A stretch of 64,000 bases of DNA from Sacculina carcini (lineage: Eukaryota; Arthropoda; Thecostraca; Sacculinidae). The position numbers and the translations under genes are program-made. The notes below the pieces were generated by a model. The model saw only the letters and a list, made by a program, of their open reading frames with translations. It ran no database searches and was not told the origin of the DNA. The stretch is taken from positions 9,150,243 to 9,214,242 of the forward strand of contig OU696580.1 of assembly GCA_916048095.2 (NCBI GenBank), read 5' to 3'. Shown here in pieces: positions 53,701 to 64,000 of the stretch (its first letter is position 1; each line of letters starts with the position of its first letter).

Positions 53701-56700
53701 CTCGTGTTATGACCAGGTTGTGACCAGGGTTCTTGTTGTTGTCTCATGTTATGACCAGGTTGTGACCAGGGTTCCTGTTGTTGTCTCGTGTTATGACCAG
53801 GTTGTGACCAGGGTTCCTGTTGTTGTCTCATGTTATGACCAGGTTGTGACCAGGGTTCTTGTTGTTGTCTCGTGTTATGACCAGGTTGTGACCAGGGTTC
53901 TTGTTGTTGTCTCGTGTTATGACCAGGTTGTGACCAGGGTTCTTGTTGTTGTCTCATGTTATGACCAGGTTGTGACCAGGGTTCCTGTTGTTGTCTCGTG
54001 TTATGACCAGGTTGTGACCAGTGTTCTTGTTGTTGTCTCATGTTATGACCAGGTTGTGACCAGGGTTCTTGTTGTTGTCTCGTGTTATGACCAGGTTGTG
54101 ACCAGTGTTCTTGTTGTTGTCTCGTGTTATGACCAGGTTGTGACCAGGGTTCTTGTTGTTGTCTCATGTTATGACCAGGTTGTGACCAGGGTTCCTGTTG
54201 TTGTCTCGTGTTATGACCAGGTTGTGACCAGGGTTCCTGTTGTTGTCTCATGTTATGACCACGTTGTGACCAGGGTTCCTGTTGTTGTCTCGTGTTATGA
54301 CCAGGTTGTGACCAGGGTTCCTGTTGTTGTCTCGTGTTATGACCAGGTTGTGACCAGGGTTCTTGTTGTTGTCTCGTGTTATGACCAGGTTGTGACCAGT
54401 GTTCTTGTTGTTGTCTCGTGTTATGACCAGGTTGTGACCAGGGTTCTTGTTGTTGTCTCATGTTATGACCAGGTTGTGACCAGGGTTCCTGTTGTTGTCT
54501 CGTGTTATGACCAGGTTGTGACCAGTGTTCTTGTTGTTGTCTCATGTTATGACCAGGTTGTGACCAGGGTTCTTGTTGTTGTCTCGTGTTATGACCAGGT
54601 TGTGACCAGGGTTCCTGTTGTTGTCTCGTGTTATGACCAGGTTGTGACCAGGGTTCCTGTTGTTGTCTCATGTTATGACTAGGTTGTGACCAGGGTTCCT
54701 GTTGTTGTCTCATGTTATGACCAGGTTGTGACCAGTGTTCTTGTTGTTGTCTCGTGTTATGACCAGGTTGTGACCAGTGTTCTTGTTGTTGTCTCGTGTT
54801 ATGACCAGGTTGTGACCAGGGTTCCTGTTGTTGTCTCGTGTTATGACCAGGTTGTGACCAGGGTTCTTGTTGTTGTCTCGTGTTATGACCAGGTTGTGAC
54901 CAGGGTTCTTGTTGTTGTCTCGTGTTATGACCAGGTTGTGACCAGGGTTCTTGTTGTTGTCTCGTGTTATGACCAGGTTGTGACCAGGGTTCTTGTTGTT
55001 GTCTCGTGTTATGACCAGGTTGTGACCAGGGTTCCTGTTGTTGTCTCGTGTTATGACCAGGTTGTGACCAGGGTTTCTGTTATTGTCTCGTGTTATGACC
55101 AGGTTGTGACCAGTGTTCCGCGCAGCACAACAGCAGAAATGGAATCGGCCGTGCAGGCCGCTCGTGACGCCTTTGCCTCGTGGTCTTCTTGTTCCGTGCT
55201 GACTCGCCAGCAAATCATGTTCAATTATCAGAGCTTAATACGTCGCAACATCAAGGAACTGGCCAGAAACATCACACGCGAACAGGGCAAAACTCTGAGT
55301 GACGCCGAGGGAGATGTTCTTCGAGGATTACGTACGTACATTCAGGAACGTAGGTTTGTGTCGAGGCTCGGGGGGATGACAGTCATCATCTATTAGTGTT
55401 CAAAGTTGACTCAGTTGGCCAATTGCATGATATCACACACACCTCAATGATAAATATATTGCATATACTTGCATACACACATTTGTCGTGTATTGTTACC
55501 CTTTTTATATGCAGATTTTGATCTGAATATAGTCAATGAACTTGTTTCAGTAGAATTATCGGGGGGTATGATTACATATTGTCGGGGGTGTATATACCCC
55601 CATACCCCCAGGATGTACGGTCATGGGTACAACGTTTTATTTCACTGTTATTTTCAGACTGACATTTGTCATGTTTTTGTGCGACTTTCAAGTGGTGTTC
55701 TTGTTGAATATTGACACGACAGCTGGCTCGTTTGTTATTTGTTTTACTGACGCTTGTTTTTGTCTGTTCAGAGTTGATCGATCAGAACCGATATACACTC
55801 GGATCAATTGCTGATTTCAGAGGTTGTTGAGCATTGTTGCAGCGTGACGTCACTGCAATTGGGCGAGACATTGAGCAATGTGGCCAAGGATATGGACACT
55901 GTGTCGTACCGGGTGCCTCTGGGTGTGTGTGCCGGAATTGCGCCGTTCAACTTTCCCGCCATGATTCCGTTATGGGTGAGAGGCAGTGTGACAGTTTCAA
56001 GCACGTGCTTGCTTGTGGTAAATAGTAACTGAATTTTAGGCGCCAGACAATGGTGTTTGTGTGTTCAGATGTTCCCCACGGCGCTGGTGTGTGGCAACAC
56101 GTACGTAATGAAGCCCAGTGAACGGGACCCTGGAGCCTGCATGATGCTGGTTCAGTTGTTACAGGTGCGTTCTCACTAACGCATTCCTCGTGCAATATGC
56201 CCAGTATAATTATCATAAATATTATTCTAGCATGACATCGATGATATCGCTAGCTCGTGTTTATCTGGATTTATTGAAACATTTTGGTTCAATTTGCATT
56301 GCGTTCATGAATATGTACAGTTATTTTGGGATTGTTTAATAATTTCAATAATCCGTTATTTTGGAGAAAACCCTGAAAATTTGTGTATTTCTTTATCATA
56401 ATCTGCGAACAGATTGACATATCTTGATTAATTGTGCAACTAAGAGTTGAGTTATTATTTGAGTTGAGTCATGGAGATTGTGTTAGCACAATGGACCGAC
56501 ATTACCAGCTTGAATCAATCTGGTGTTGTATTGTTCGTGTGACCGTGACTCAAACTCATCCACAAGTGATGTTCTGCTGAATCAGTGAGTATTGGTGCTG
56601 TTCATGCAGGATGCAGGCTGTCCTGATGGAGTTGTCAATGTGATTCACGGCCAACATGAAGCGGTCGACTTTATTTGCGATCATCCACACATCAAAGCCA

Positions 56701-59700
56701 TCTCTTTTGTCGGGTCAGATCAGGCGGTCAGTTTTACATTCAGCTTTATCATTCATTCTCTTGCCATTTAGCTTTATCATTCATTCTCTTGCCATTCAGC
56801 TTTATCATTCATTATCTTGCCATTCAGCTTTATCATTCATTCTCTTGCCATTCAGCTTTATCATTCATTCTCTTGCCATTTAGCTTTATCATTCATTCTC
56901 TTGCCATTTAGCTTTATCATTCATTCTCTTGCCATTCAGCTTTATCATTCATTATCTTGCCATTCAGCTTTATCATTCATTCTCTTGCCATTCAGCTTTA
57001 TCATTCATTATCTTGCCATTCAGCTTTATCATTCATTATCTTGCCATTTAGCTTTATCATTCATTATCTTGCCATTCAGCTTTATCATTCATTATCTTGC
57101 CATTCAGCTTTATCATTCATTATCTTGCCATTCAGCTTTATCATTCATTATCTTGCCATTTAGCTTTATCATTCATTATCTTGCCATTTAGCTTTATCAT
57201 TCATTATCTTGCCATTTAGCTTTATCATTCATTATCTTGCCATTCAGCTTTATCATTCATTCTCTTGCCATTTAGCTTTATCATTCATTATCTTGCCATT
57301 GAGCTTTATCATTCATTATCTTGCCATTCAGCTTTATCATTCATTCTCTTGCCATTTAGCTTTATCATTCATTATCTTGCCATTGAGCTCTATCATTCAT
57401 TATCTTGCCATTTAGCTTTATCATTCATTATCTTGCCATTTAGCTTTATCATTCATTCTCTTGCCATTTAGCTTTATCATTCATTATCTTGCCATTTAGC
57501 TTTATCATTCATTATCTTGCCATTTAGCTTTATCATTCATTATCTTGCCATTCAGCTTTATCATTCATTATCTTGCCATTTAGCTTTATCATTCATTATC
57601 TTGCCATTCAGCTTTATCATTCATTATCTTGCCATTCAGCTTTATCATTCATTATCTTGCCATTTAGCTTTATCATTCATTCTCTTGCCATTCAGCTTTA
57701 TCATTCATTATCTTGCCGTATTGATAAAACATTGTTTTGTCAGTGTTTTTATTTCCAGTCAAGGCAAATGGTAATATTTTGAGTGTGTTGATTGAATGGC
57801 ACAATGCTATTTTGCACAATAATTGATTGCAGTTGCGTGTATCCGCTGTTACTGGCTTGTGTTTCAGGGACGACATATTTACTGACTTAACATTACTGGC
57901 TTGTGTTTCAGGGACGACATATTTACTGACTTAACATTACTGGCTTGTGTTTCAGGGACGACATATTTACTGACTTAACATTACTGGCTTGTGTTTCAGG
58001 GACGACATATTTACTGACTTAACATTACTGGCTTGTGTTTCAGGACGACATATTTACTGACTTAACATTACTGGTTTGTGTTTCAGGACGACATATTTAC
58101 TAGCTTAACATTACTGACTTGTGTTTCAGGGACGACATATTTACGAGCGGGGAAGTCGTAATGGCAAGCGCGTGCAGGCCAACCTTGGTGCCAGAAACCA
58201 CGGCGTTGTTATGCCCGATGCTCAGCGAGACCACACCATCGACCAGCTGGTGGGAGCTGGGTTCGGTGCGGCCGGACAACGCTGTATGGCTCTCAGTTGT
58301 GTTGTGTTGGTTGGCGAGGCTCGTCAATGGCTGCCTCAACTCGTAAAACGAGCCTCCAAACTCAGAGTCAACGCCGGTACTTCTACACTGTCATTTCACG
58401 TTGAACTTGAGTCCACGCCATTCACGAACTTGCGTATCTCTCTCTCTCTCTCTCTCTCTCTTTATATACGCAAATCACATGCAAACACACACACACACAG
58501 ACATACAAGTTGTTCGCATGAAATAGTTTGAAAACGTGGGCAATATCTGAGGAGAGAGTGATAAATGGTTGAAATTGATGCAATGATTATTGACAAGTAG
58601 CTAATGAGAACCTGTGTTCGTTGACAAACATCGGCTTGGCTGGTTGAAGGTGCAATAATACCAGACACTTTCCTGGCTTCCATCATGTTATGCATCTACA
58701 TCAATTATATAGCCAGATCATCGAGGACTTGTTCATTGGTCTACTTGTTGGCTGACCATTTAAAAGTGAGAACAATTAATAAAGAAAATGCCGAGAAATG
58801 CAAGTATCAATACATCGGAACAAATGGCATATTAAGAAGTTTTGCAGGCCGGGAGAACAACGCATTGTAGCTAAACATCTGGCAAACATTTCTGAGTCGA
58901 AACTTTTTGTGCAATTCATTCTCGAAAGTTTGTGAAACCAGCAGAATTATTGGCGTTGTTTGTTTTTATGGAAACATTAATGTGTATGTACACTGGTGCA
59001 TGCATATATGCGGGTATGCGTGTGTGTGTGTGTGTTGGGTAGGGGATAGTGATAATGTGGATGTTGGACCTGTTATATCGCCTGAGGCCAAGGCTCGTAT
59101 TTGTGAGCTGATACAGTGCGGTATAGATGAGGGAGCCAGGTGTGTTTTGGACGGTCGGAACGTTCAAGTGGCAGGCTATGAGAATGGTAATTTTATCGGA
59201 CCCACCATTCTAACCGACGTTCAGGTGGGACTTCACGTCTACACATCCATTACATCAGTCTCTCGTCAATCTCTTGATTTATCTCAAATATTTATCTCAA
59301 AGAGAAAAGTGTTTGGTTAAGTGACAACAGCCAAGACCAGAAGTCGTATTTTTCTGATTTTTTCCAATATTTACTTTCTCTAAATGTATGAGCCTCTTGT
59401 TCCATGAGCTAGCATAATTTCTGCATTGTTGGGTTAGTGAACTGAACATACCAAATGTTATATCAATCCTGTTTGCCTGCTATGTAGTGAATTATTATTC
59501 AGTGTTTGTGCTTGACTACTGATATTATTTTCATTTGTTCTTTTTCAACACTGATGCGCTGATTCATGTGCTCGATGCTGAAATTACAACCACACTTACT
59601 GAATCATATTCAACCTATGCTTAAATTATGCTGGTACTTATTTGAAGCGGCACGACATTGTTTTTCAGTAGGCCGCAATCAGCATTGTTGTATTAATTGA

Positions 59701-62044
59701 TATTGCTAGAACAAGGCGGTGTAGTTGGTTTGTGAGAGAGACTGGGGCAATGACAAGCAGAAATGAGATCACCATAGCTTCACTATCACGACACCGCCTG
59801 TGTTGCAATCATAAGCTCGAGGTCATTAACGATTGACGGCTTTGTTGGGGCGGCTTTTTCTGTGCCACACATTACATTGTCACAACGTATTTACTGCTCT
59901 GCGCTGCTACCAACGTCGTTTTCGCCATGAGCCGGGGACATATTTGATCGTGTCATTGAATCTGAGTAGTGAACGTTGAACTGAATTGAGGAGGCGAGAA
60001 GACCTGAGAGGGAAAACGAAGAGCAAGAGTTCGTATAATCAGCATAGTTTTGTGTAAGCAGCACACACAGGATTGATGATAGTTTTGAGACATGAGCTGT
60101 GTTGAAAATCAAGATGAAAATATGTTTTGACGTCATCGATGTATGGTAGATTATGATGGAACATCCAACACGAATGGTACACTGAGAAGCTGTGTTAACG
60201 GTCATGTTTCATGGGATATATCTGCGATGGATTAGATTTCAGCTAATACAATGGTATATGCGGTGGGTGATATGCACTGTGGACAAGTGTATTTTGAACA
60301 AATGTATGAGTGAACTGTTCTTGTTGAATGATATACTCATGATTTACGGGCGAGTTGCAATTATTAGTTGGTAGTTGTGTGTAAATACAGGGCTACTAGC
60401 ATGAGATAGGATGCACTTTTGTCATTGTTATGCATGCTACTTGTGCTCTTTCAGTATTAATGTCGGTGAGTTTTAATTTTAATCAGCGTTCACTGAGAGA
60501 GAGGTATATTTATTGGCAATATTATGCTGGTTTTGCGGTGTTGTCGAATGTTAGTACTTTTATATGGGCTCATTTTCTATGTGATTCACACCTTATTGTG
60601 GACTTGGACAAATGACTGATGTTTCAGTATTTAGTACATCTTCAATGCCCATACGGTGTGGTGCGTATTCAAGTTCTTGTAATAATTGAGATGAGTCTCA
60701 TATAAGTCAGCAAGTAATATCATCCAGGAGTTGCATGTGTTGTAGTTATACATTGATGATGATATAGGGCCATTTCATGCCAGCTACTTTGCTATTGTGA
60801 TTGTTGTTATCTGGCGTGATATTTGGGCAGACCAATATGCGCTGTTATCAAGAAGAGATATTCGGTCCGGTTCTTTGTGTTTTAACGACGGACACGCTCG
60901 ATGAAGCTATCCAGTTAATCAACAGAAATCGCTATGGCAACGGCACGGCCATTTTCACAAGCAGTGGGGCCAACGCGCGACACTTTTCTCACAACGTCGA
61001 TGTTGGACAAGTGAGCACATTATCTCGAAACTCACGCTAACACAACAGACAACGTTTGTATTGTGAGGGTTTTAAGGCAGGATGTCTGACGGTCTGTGCG
61101 TGCTGTTTGTTGAGCAACAGTCGATTGTAATTGATGATTCTTTTTCAGAGCTGAATAGAATGGCTGTTCTGCCATATTGTACATGTTCTTATCTAGTTTT
61201 TCCTCTCTGTTATATCTGGATTTTCATCTCAAAGATTGAAACATCTGTAACGAGATCAATTAAACTTTTATCACAAGCTGCACATATACAAAACAGTAGA
61301 ACTTTTCCATACAAAACATTACAAACACACCACATGTGCGCACAACTAAATGGCCTATCTAAACAGCGATATCACACACTGAAGACAACACAACTTATGT
61401 GACCATGCATTTATTGTTTTTATCTGATCATATGTTATTTTTCATGTAGAATAATTTGTTATTCAAGCAAGGTCTGAGCTATATTGATCGAAAACTGCCA
61501 ATAATCACTATGCTGAATTAATTATCCGTGTGAGACGGTATGATCAGTGATGCGTTGTGTCAGTCGGGGTCGTGAGAGGTTTTGTTCTGGCAATATTTCA
61601 CGAGCGACATGGCCTCATCCACTGATGTGTTCTAATGCGTCAATATGTAAAATATGTAATTGTCAATATGTAATTGTCTACGCTAAATTGGCCACACATG
61701 CTGACTCATTGTCAACATTATATCTTATAGCTGGTGAGAATATTGTATGTGTGGTATTTGTTTAATTTATTTGTATAAGTGAGGCTGAATGTTCCACTCT
61801 TATATACAAGCTCAACAGGTTTCATCTTGATGGTGCTTGTGAACGTGTGAATACAACCGTACTAAATCTATCACATGAGTTCATGTTCAGTAATTGGGTG
61901 ATTGTTTTCAGAATGACAATAGACATTTGGTGTTTTGTTGATAAGGTTGGCATCAATGTACCGATTCCTGTTCCACTACCAATGTTTTCTTTCACTGGCT
62001 CGCGTGGCTCTTTTCTCGGAGATACGAATTTCTACGGCAAAGCG
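50648..62044 (+). CDS. ALDH6A1: Methylmalonate-semialdehyde dehydrogenase (acylating), mitochondrial; last exon beyond window
   Basis: Nine exons join in perfect phase: 50648-50785, 55103-55331, 55821-55975, 56069-56164, 56610-56726, 58130-58376, 59043-59224, 60831-61010 and 61946-62044. The enzyme converts malonate and methylmalonate semialdehydes to acetyl- and propionyl-CoA in valine and thymine catabolism, using NAD+ and CoA. The first visible exon has an Arg/Ser-rich mitochondrial presequence ([20 protein letters not shown]). [10 protein letters not shown] and FVGSD mark the NAD-binding region, and [10 protein letters not shown] holds the catalytic Cys. EEIFGPVL and [18 protein letters not shown] are also typical of the family. 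The initiator Met exon upstream and the final exon (expected FYTQ-K-TxxxxWK) were not found. Two introns contain giant arrays made from their own acceptors. Confidence 0.96.
50786..51597. other. first part of a 4.3-kb ALDH6A1 intron
   Basis: Contains short AACAATGTGTGGCTG/TGTGTCAGTAACAATG repeats at 51450-51580, just before the 42-bp array. No exon supported. Confidence 0.5.
51598..55114 (+). repeat. 42-bp minisatellite, about 83 copies, each carrying the acceptor of the next exon
   Basis: Every unit contains TGTTATGACCAG|GTTGTGACCAG, identical to the true splice acceptor and the first exon bases at 55103. Since 42 is a multiple of 3 both strands stay open: the plus frame ([14 protein letters not shown]) is the same frame as the exon, and the minus frame gives [14 protein letters not shown]. 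One unit has TAG at 54680. The 1,000-residue open frames are repeat artefacts. Confidence 0.98.
55103..55331 (+). CDS. ALDH6A1: ALDH6A1 exon 3 (of those seen, second)
   Basis: Acceptor GACCAG ending at 55102 gives [22 protein letters not shown], with no gap relative to the family. The nearer AG at 55113 would be out of phase. It ends TTAC|GTACGT in phase 1. Confidence 0.9.
55821..55975 (+). CDS. ALDH6A1: ALDH6A1 exon, NAD-binding region
   Basis: Acceptor GATTTCAG, donor TGG|GTGAGA. It encodes [19 protein letters not shown] and [20 protein letters not shown]. Confidence 0.96.
56069..56164 (+). CDS. ALDH6A1: ALDH6A1 exon
   Basis: Acceptor GTTCAG, donor [29 protein letters not shown] then [12 protein letters not shown]. 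Confidence 0.96.
56610..56726 (+). CDS. ALDH6A1: ALDH6A1 exon
   Basis: Acceptor CATGCAG, donor [29 protein letters not shown] then [20 protein letters not shown] 28-bp array begins within about 15 bp of the donor. Confidence 0.96.
56735..57716 (+). repeat. 28-bp minisatellite, about 35 copies
   Basis: The unit is CAGCTTTATCATTCATTATC plus TTGCCATT. Main variants are CATTCTC/CATTATC and CATTTAG/CATTCAG. It starts directly after the exon donor at 56727 without including exon bases. Confidence 0.97.
57849..58129 (+). repeat. 44-bp tandem repeat, 6 copies, each carrying the next exon's acceptor and first 15 bases
   Basis: Units read TTGTGTTTCAG|GGACGACATATTTAC (one G lost in the last two), then TGACTTAACATTACTGG. 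The true acceptor at 58129 is followed by the same 15 exon bases and then GAGCGGGG. A decoy acceptor would read GRHIY and then TGA or TAG. Confidence 0.96.
58130..58376 (+). CDS. ALDH6A1: ALDH6A1 exon with catalytic cysteine
   Basis: [31 protein letters not shown] and [12 protein letters not shown] (catalytic Cys). Donor GCCG|GTACTT, phase 1. A CT microsatellite follows at 58438-58461. Confidence 0.97.
59043..59224 (+). CDS. ALDH6A1: ALDH6A1 exon
   Basis: The acceptor GGGTAG follows a TG tract. [20 protein letters not shown], then [16 protein letters not shown]. Donor GTGGGA, phase 0. Confidence 0.95.
59225..60830. other. ALDH6A1 intron without further features
   Basis: Ordinary AT-rich intron; short open stretches on both strands look random. 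Confidence 0.55.
60831..61010 (+). CDS. ALDH6A1: ALDH6A1 exon
   Basis: Acceptor [27 protein letters not shown] and [15 protein letters not shown], ending NVDVGQ at CAA|GTGAGC. Confidence 0.96.
61946..62044 (+). CDS. ALDH6A1: ALDH6A1 exon, penultimate
   Basis: Acceptor [26 protein letters not shown] then [12 protein letters not shown]. The donor GTTGGT is weak but phase 0 is as expected; the C-terminal exon lies beyond the window or was not recognised. Confidence 0.93.
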
Positions 62045-62353
62045 GTTGGTTTCACATTGTTTCTGCAGCCATTTTCCGCTTGTTATAGAACAATTAGTGC
62101 AATGTTTATGTTTATCTGGTTATATTAGGTATAATTTACTGATTATCGTTGTTCAAAAACATCACGGATATATTGAGAATGGCGCCTACATATATTTGTT
62201 ATCACAACAGTCTTTCGTGCCGTAATAATAATGTCCTATGGAAGAAGAAATTCAATATTGTAGATCAATGTTGTCATGAGTAATATATCAGTATTTTAGC
62301 AGCCAAGTCATTCTATATTGAGCTGGAGTTTATATTGAATTTGTCCGACCTGA

Positions 62354-62774
62354 CAGCGGCGGCGCCAGATTTGTCCGATGGGGGCTGAATGGGGACTGAG
62401 GAAAAAGTTGTGGGGGCTTGGCGAAACATGAAGACCTACACTCGAATGCTAACTACATAATAGATTATAATATGGGACTGGGGTACAATGATTCAGTCCT
62501 CGAACTTGAACCATTATTGAAGGGCATTATATATTGAACGAAACGAGGTGAATAACATAGGACAGAACATATAATGACACATTGACACACATGCAAACAC
62601 CATTACAGTAACAAATACTTGAGTACTGTAAGACAAATGATATTGATGTATGACAATAATGTTTCATTTACAGTGGTAAGAAATTGTAGTGTCCATGATT
62701 ATGTTTTGGGGGCTTAGGGGGCTGGACATATTTTTGGTGGTGCTCCCCCAATCCCCTGCTTGGCGCCATTACTG
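62354..62774 (-). mobile_element. hAT-like non-autonomous element, copy 2, with exact 8-bp target duplication
   Basis: 421 bp, same family as 18887-19374 in inverted orientation. Termini CAGCGGCGGCGCCAG and (reverse-complemented) CAGTAATGGCGCCAAGC. Flanked by CGACCTGA at 62346-62353 and 62775-62782. Confidence 0.88.
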
Positions 62775-63084
62775 CGACCTGATCATAACGCACGCCAATA
62801 TTTCACCAACTATTGCCCCAATTTCTACCAAATGTTTGCCTTTTGTAGATGCGAATGCCATTTTATAGACTGGAATTTAATTATTGTTTATGTAATGTGA
62901 GCTCATTGACTAGAATTTATATGGTGTATAAGAATAAAGCGAATTTGAAATGATTTTTTGTGGAGTTTAATTTCAATTCTGTTTTCTTATGTCTACATAA
63001 CTATTCACTCCATTTTAGTCACGTGTCTGCCATTTTTTAGATAGTTCAATTTAATATAATTTGATATACAGTTTAATGAATAAA

Positions 63085-63295
63085 CCCTGCGGTTAGGGAT
63101 GAGAATACTGCCGTCGTACCCGCTGCGTGTCGTGTAAGAGGCGACTAAAAGCCGACCCTCTGCTTCTTCCCTCCCTGTACTGCCACACCAAGGGGGGTGG
63201 TGATAATTCAGCAGGGTTGGCACCCCCTTGGATTATTGCAGCTGCCTTCTGTCCTATCCCTCTACCCGAACTAAAAATAAAAATAAATTAATGAA
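63085..63295 (+). mobile_element. short interspersed element with A-rich tail
   Basis: Begins around CCCTGCGGTTAGGGATGAG, contains CGTGTAAGAGGCGACTAAAA, a sequence I associate with dispersed repeats in many invertebrates, and ends in an (AAAT)n-type tail. Boundaries approximate. Confidence 0.5.
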
Positions 63296-63419
63296 TAAAC
63301 ATTCGATGTCTTCGAAGTCTCATAGGCACATATTGTAAGCGAACCTGAAAACCTTATATGTGGCACGATATGACGAATATATGAAAGATGTATAGGACTT
63401 GTTAGATCAGAGATGGGCA

Positions 63420-63560
63420 ATTTCTGGTCCGCGAAAGTTTAGCGTCCGACCCGACATGGCATAATTATTGCTATCTGACCCGCCTGTCTTTCATTGAACA
63501 TAGAGACCAAATTCCCATTCCAATTTATTTTACATATCCTTTTTATTCTTTTTCTTACGG
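63420..63560 (+). mobile_element. hAT-like terminus (partial)
   Basis: Starts CAGAGATGGGCAATTTCTGG, a hAT-style end with TCCGCG and GACCCG words recalling the MITE at 44779. The other end was not located. Confidence 0.4.
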
Positions 63561-64000
63561 TAAAATGGGACAAAAGCGGCCAAAGTCAACGATAATTTCA
63601 TGCTTTCAGGGTAGCAACACGCTAATACGAAGTTCATTTGTATTGAACATCAATCTATCATAAATATTATAGTTTCCACTGCATGTGTTAATGACAATAA
63701 TGAAAATTAAATAAATGAAGCAAGAAGAGTTTTTAATTGCTCGCGCACAATGATAATTTCTATTTTGTACAAGATCCAGCATATTCTTGAGAACATATTG
63801 CAGCCTGAGCTGATGTTGATGAAGTTTTTGCGTCAGAGTTGCGCTCGTCAATCGCTTGAGTGAGGCTGCTTTCTGGCCATTTCTATTGTACAAATCTTGT
63901 TACCAAGGACTAATATTATAGTATTAAGTTTAACGGTAGTTCTTGATGTGTGTGCATACATAGGTTAGGTTATTCTGATATATTCTGAGATATTATTCTG

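Noticed and set aside
51542-54682. 1,046-codon plus-strand open frame of [14 protein letters not shown] repeats as a separate protein
   Set aside because: Same array. The frame matters only as a possible in-frame extension of the ALDH6A1 exon, not as a gene.
51402-54713. 1,103-codon minus-strand open frame of [14 protein letters not shown] repeats
   Set aside because: It follows from a 42-bp stop-free minisatellite lying in an ALDH6A1 intron; no flanking start, family or codon signal.

Overview
The window is nuclear DNA of an animal, almost certainly an arthropod. The evidence is spliced metazoan genes, a Rebers-Riddiford (chitin_bind_4) cuticle-protein exon, a Dorsal-type Rel protein, a Capicua gene, short (CCTAA)n tracts, Jockey/I-type LINE fragments, tRNA-derived SINEs and hAT-type MITEs. 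A chelicerate is possible but the sequence does not settle it. Exons below were placed by matching translated blocks to remembered families and checking GT/AG sites and codon phase. No alignment or transcript was available.

Layout. 1-2180: 5'-truncated LINE, minus strand, with an intact reverse transcriptase frame. 2272-12328 (+): Rel/NF-kB gene of the Dorsal type, entered at the first Rel-homology exon, with five RHD exons and alternative C-terminal ends. Its introns hold 40-bp, 21-bp and 16-bp minisatellites and two MITEs. 12.3-21 kb: 3' UTR, then mostly non-coding DNA with a few unassigned exon-like segments. 21.4-23.7 kb (+): secreted Thr/Pro/Arg-repeat cuticle protein ending in a chitin-binding domain. 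24.4-25.0 kb (-): intronless YKT6 SNARE. 26.15-26.8 kb (+): secreted Ig-like protein without the canonical cysteines. 27.2 kb: SINE. 27.7 kb: E-box/CRE promoter. 28.9-30.1 kb (+): intronless Arp2. 32.1-43.0 kb (-): capicua, long isoform, about 18 exons. 43-50.4 kb: transposable-element-rich spacer. 50.6-62.0 kb (+): methylmalonate-semialdehyde dehydrogenase (ALDH6A1), nine exons seen; the first and last lie elsewhere.

The most unusual property is that several large minisatellites sit on splice junctions and contain the splice site plus flanking exon bases in every unit. A 40-bp array repeats the donor of the first RHD exon about 27 times. A 42-bp array (about 83 copies) repeats the acceptor and first bases of an ALDH6A1 exon, in frame. 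A 44-bp array repeats another ALDH6A1 acceptor plus 15 exon bases, and there every decoy runs into an immediate stop. A smaller array covers a capicua donor. The expanded units therefore look like serial duplications of exon-intron boundaries and predict ladders of decoy or alternative splice sites.

The genes are functionally unrelated housekeeping and regulatory genes (immune/dorsoventral transcription factor, cuticle, vesicle fusion, actin nucleation, RTK-signalling repressor, valine/thymine catabolism). Nothing suggests a cluster or operon.
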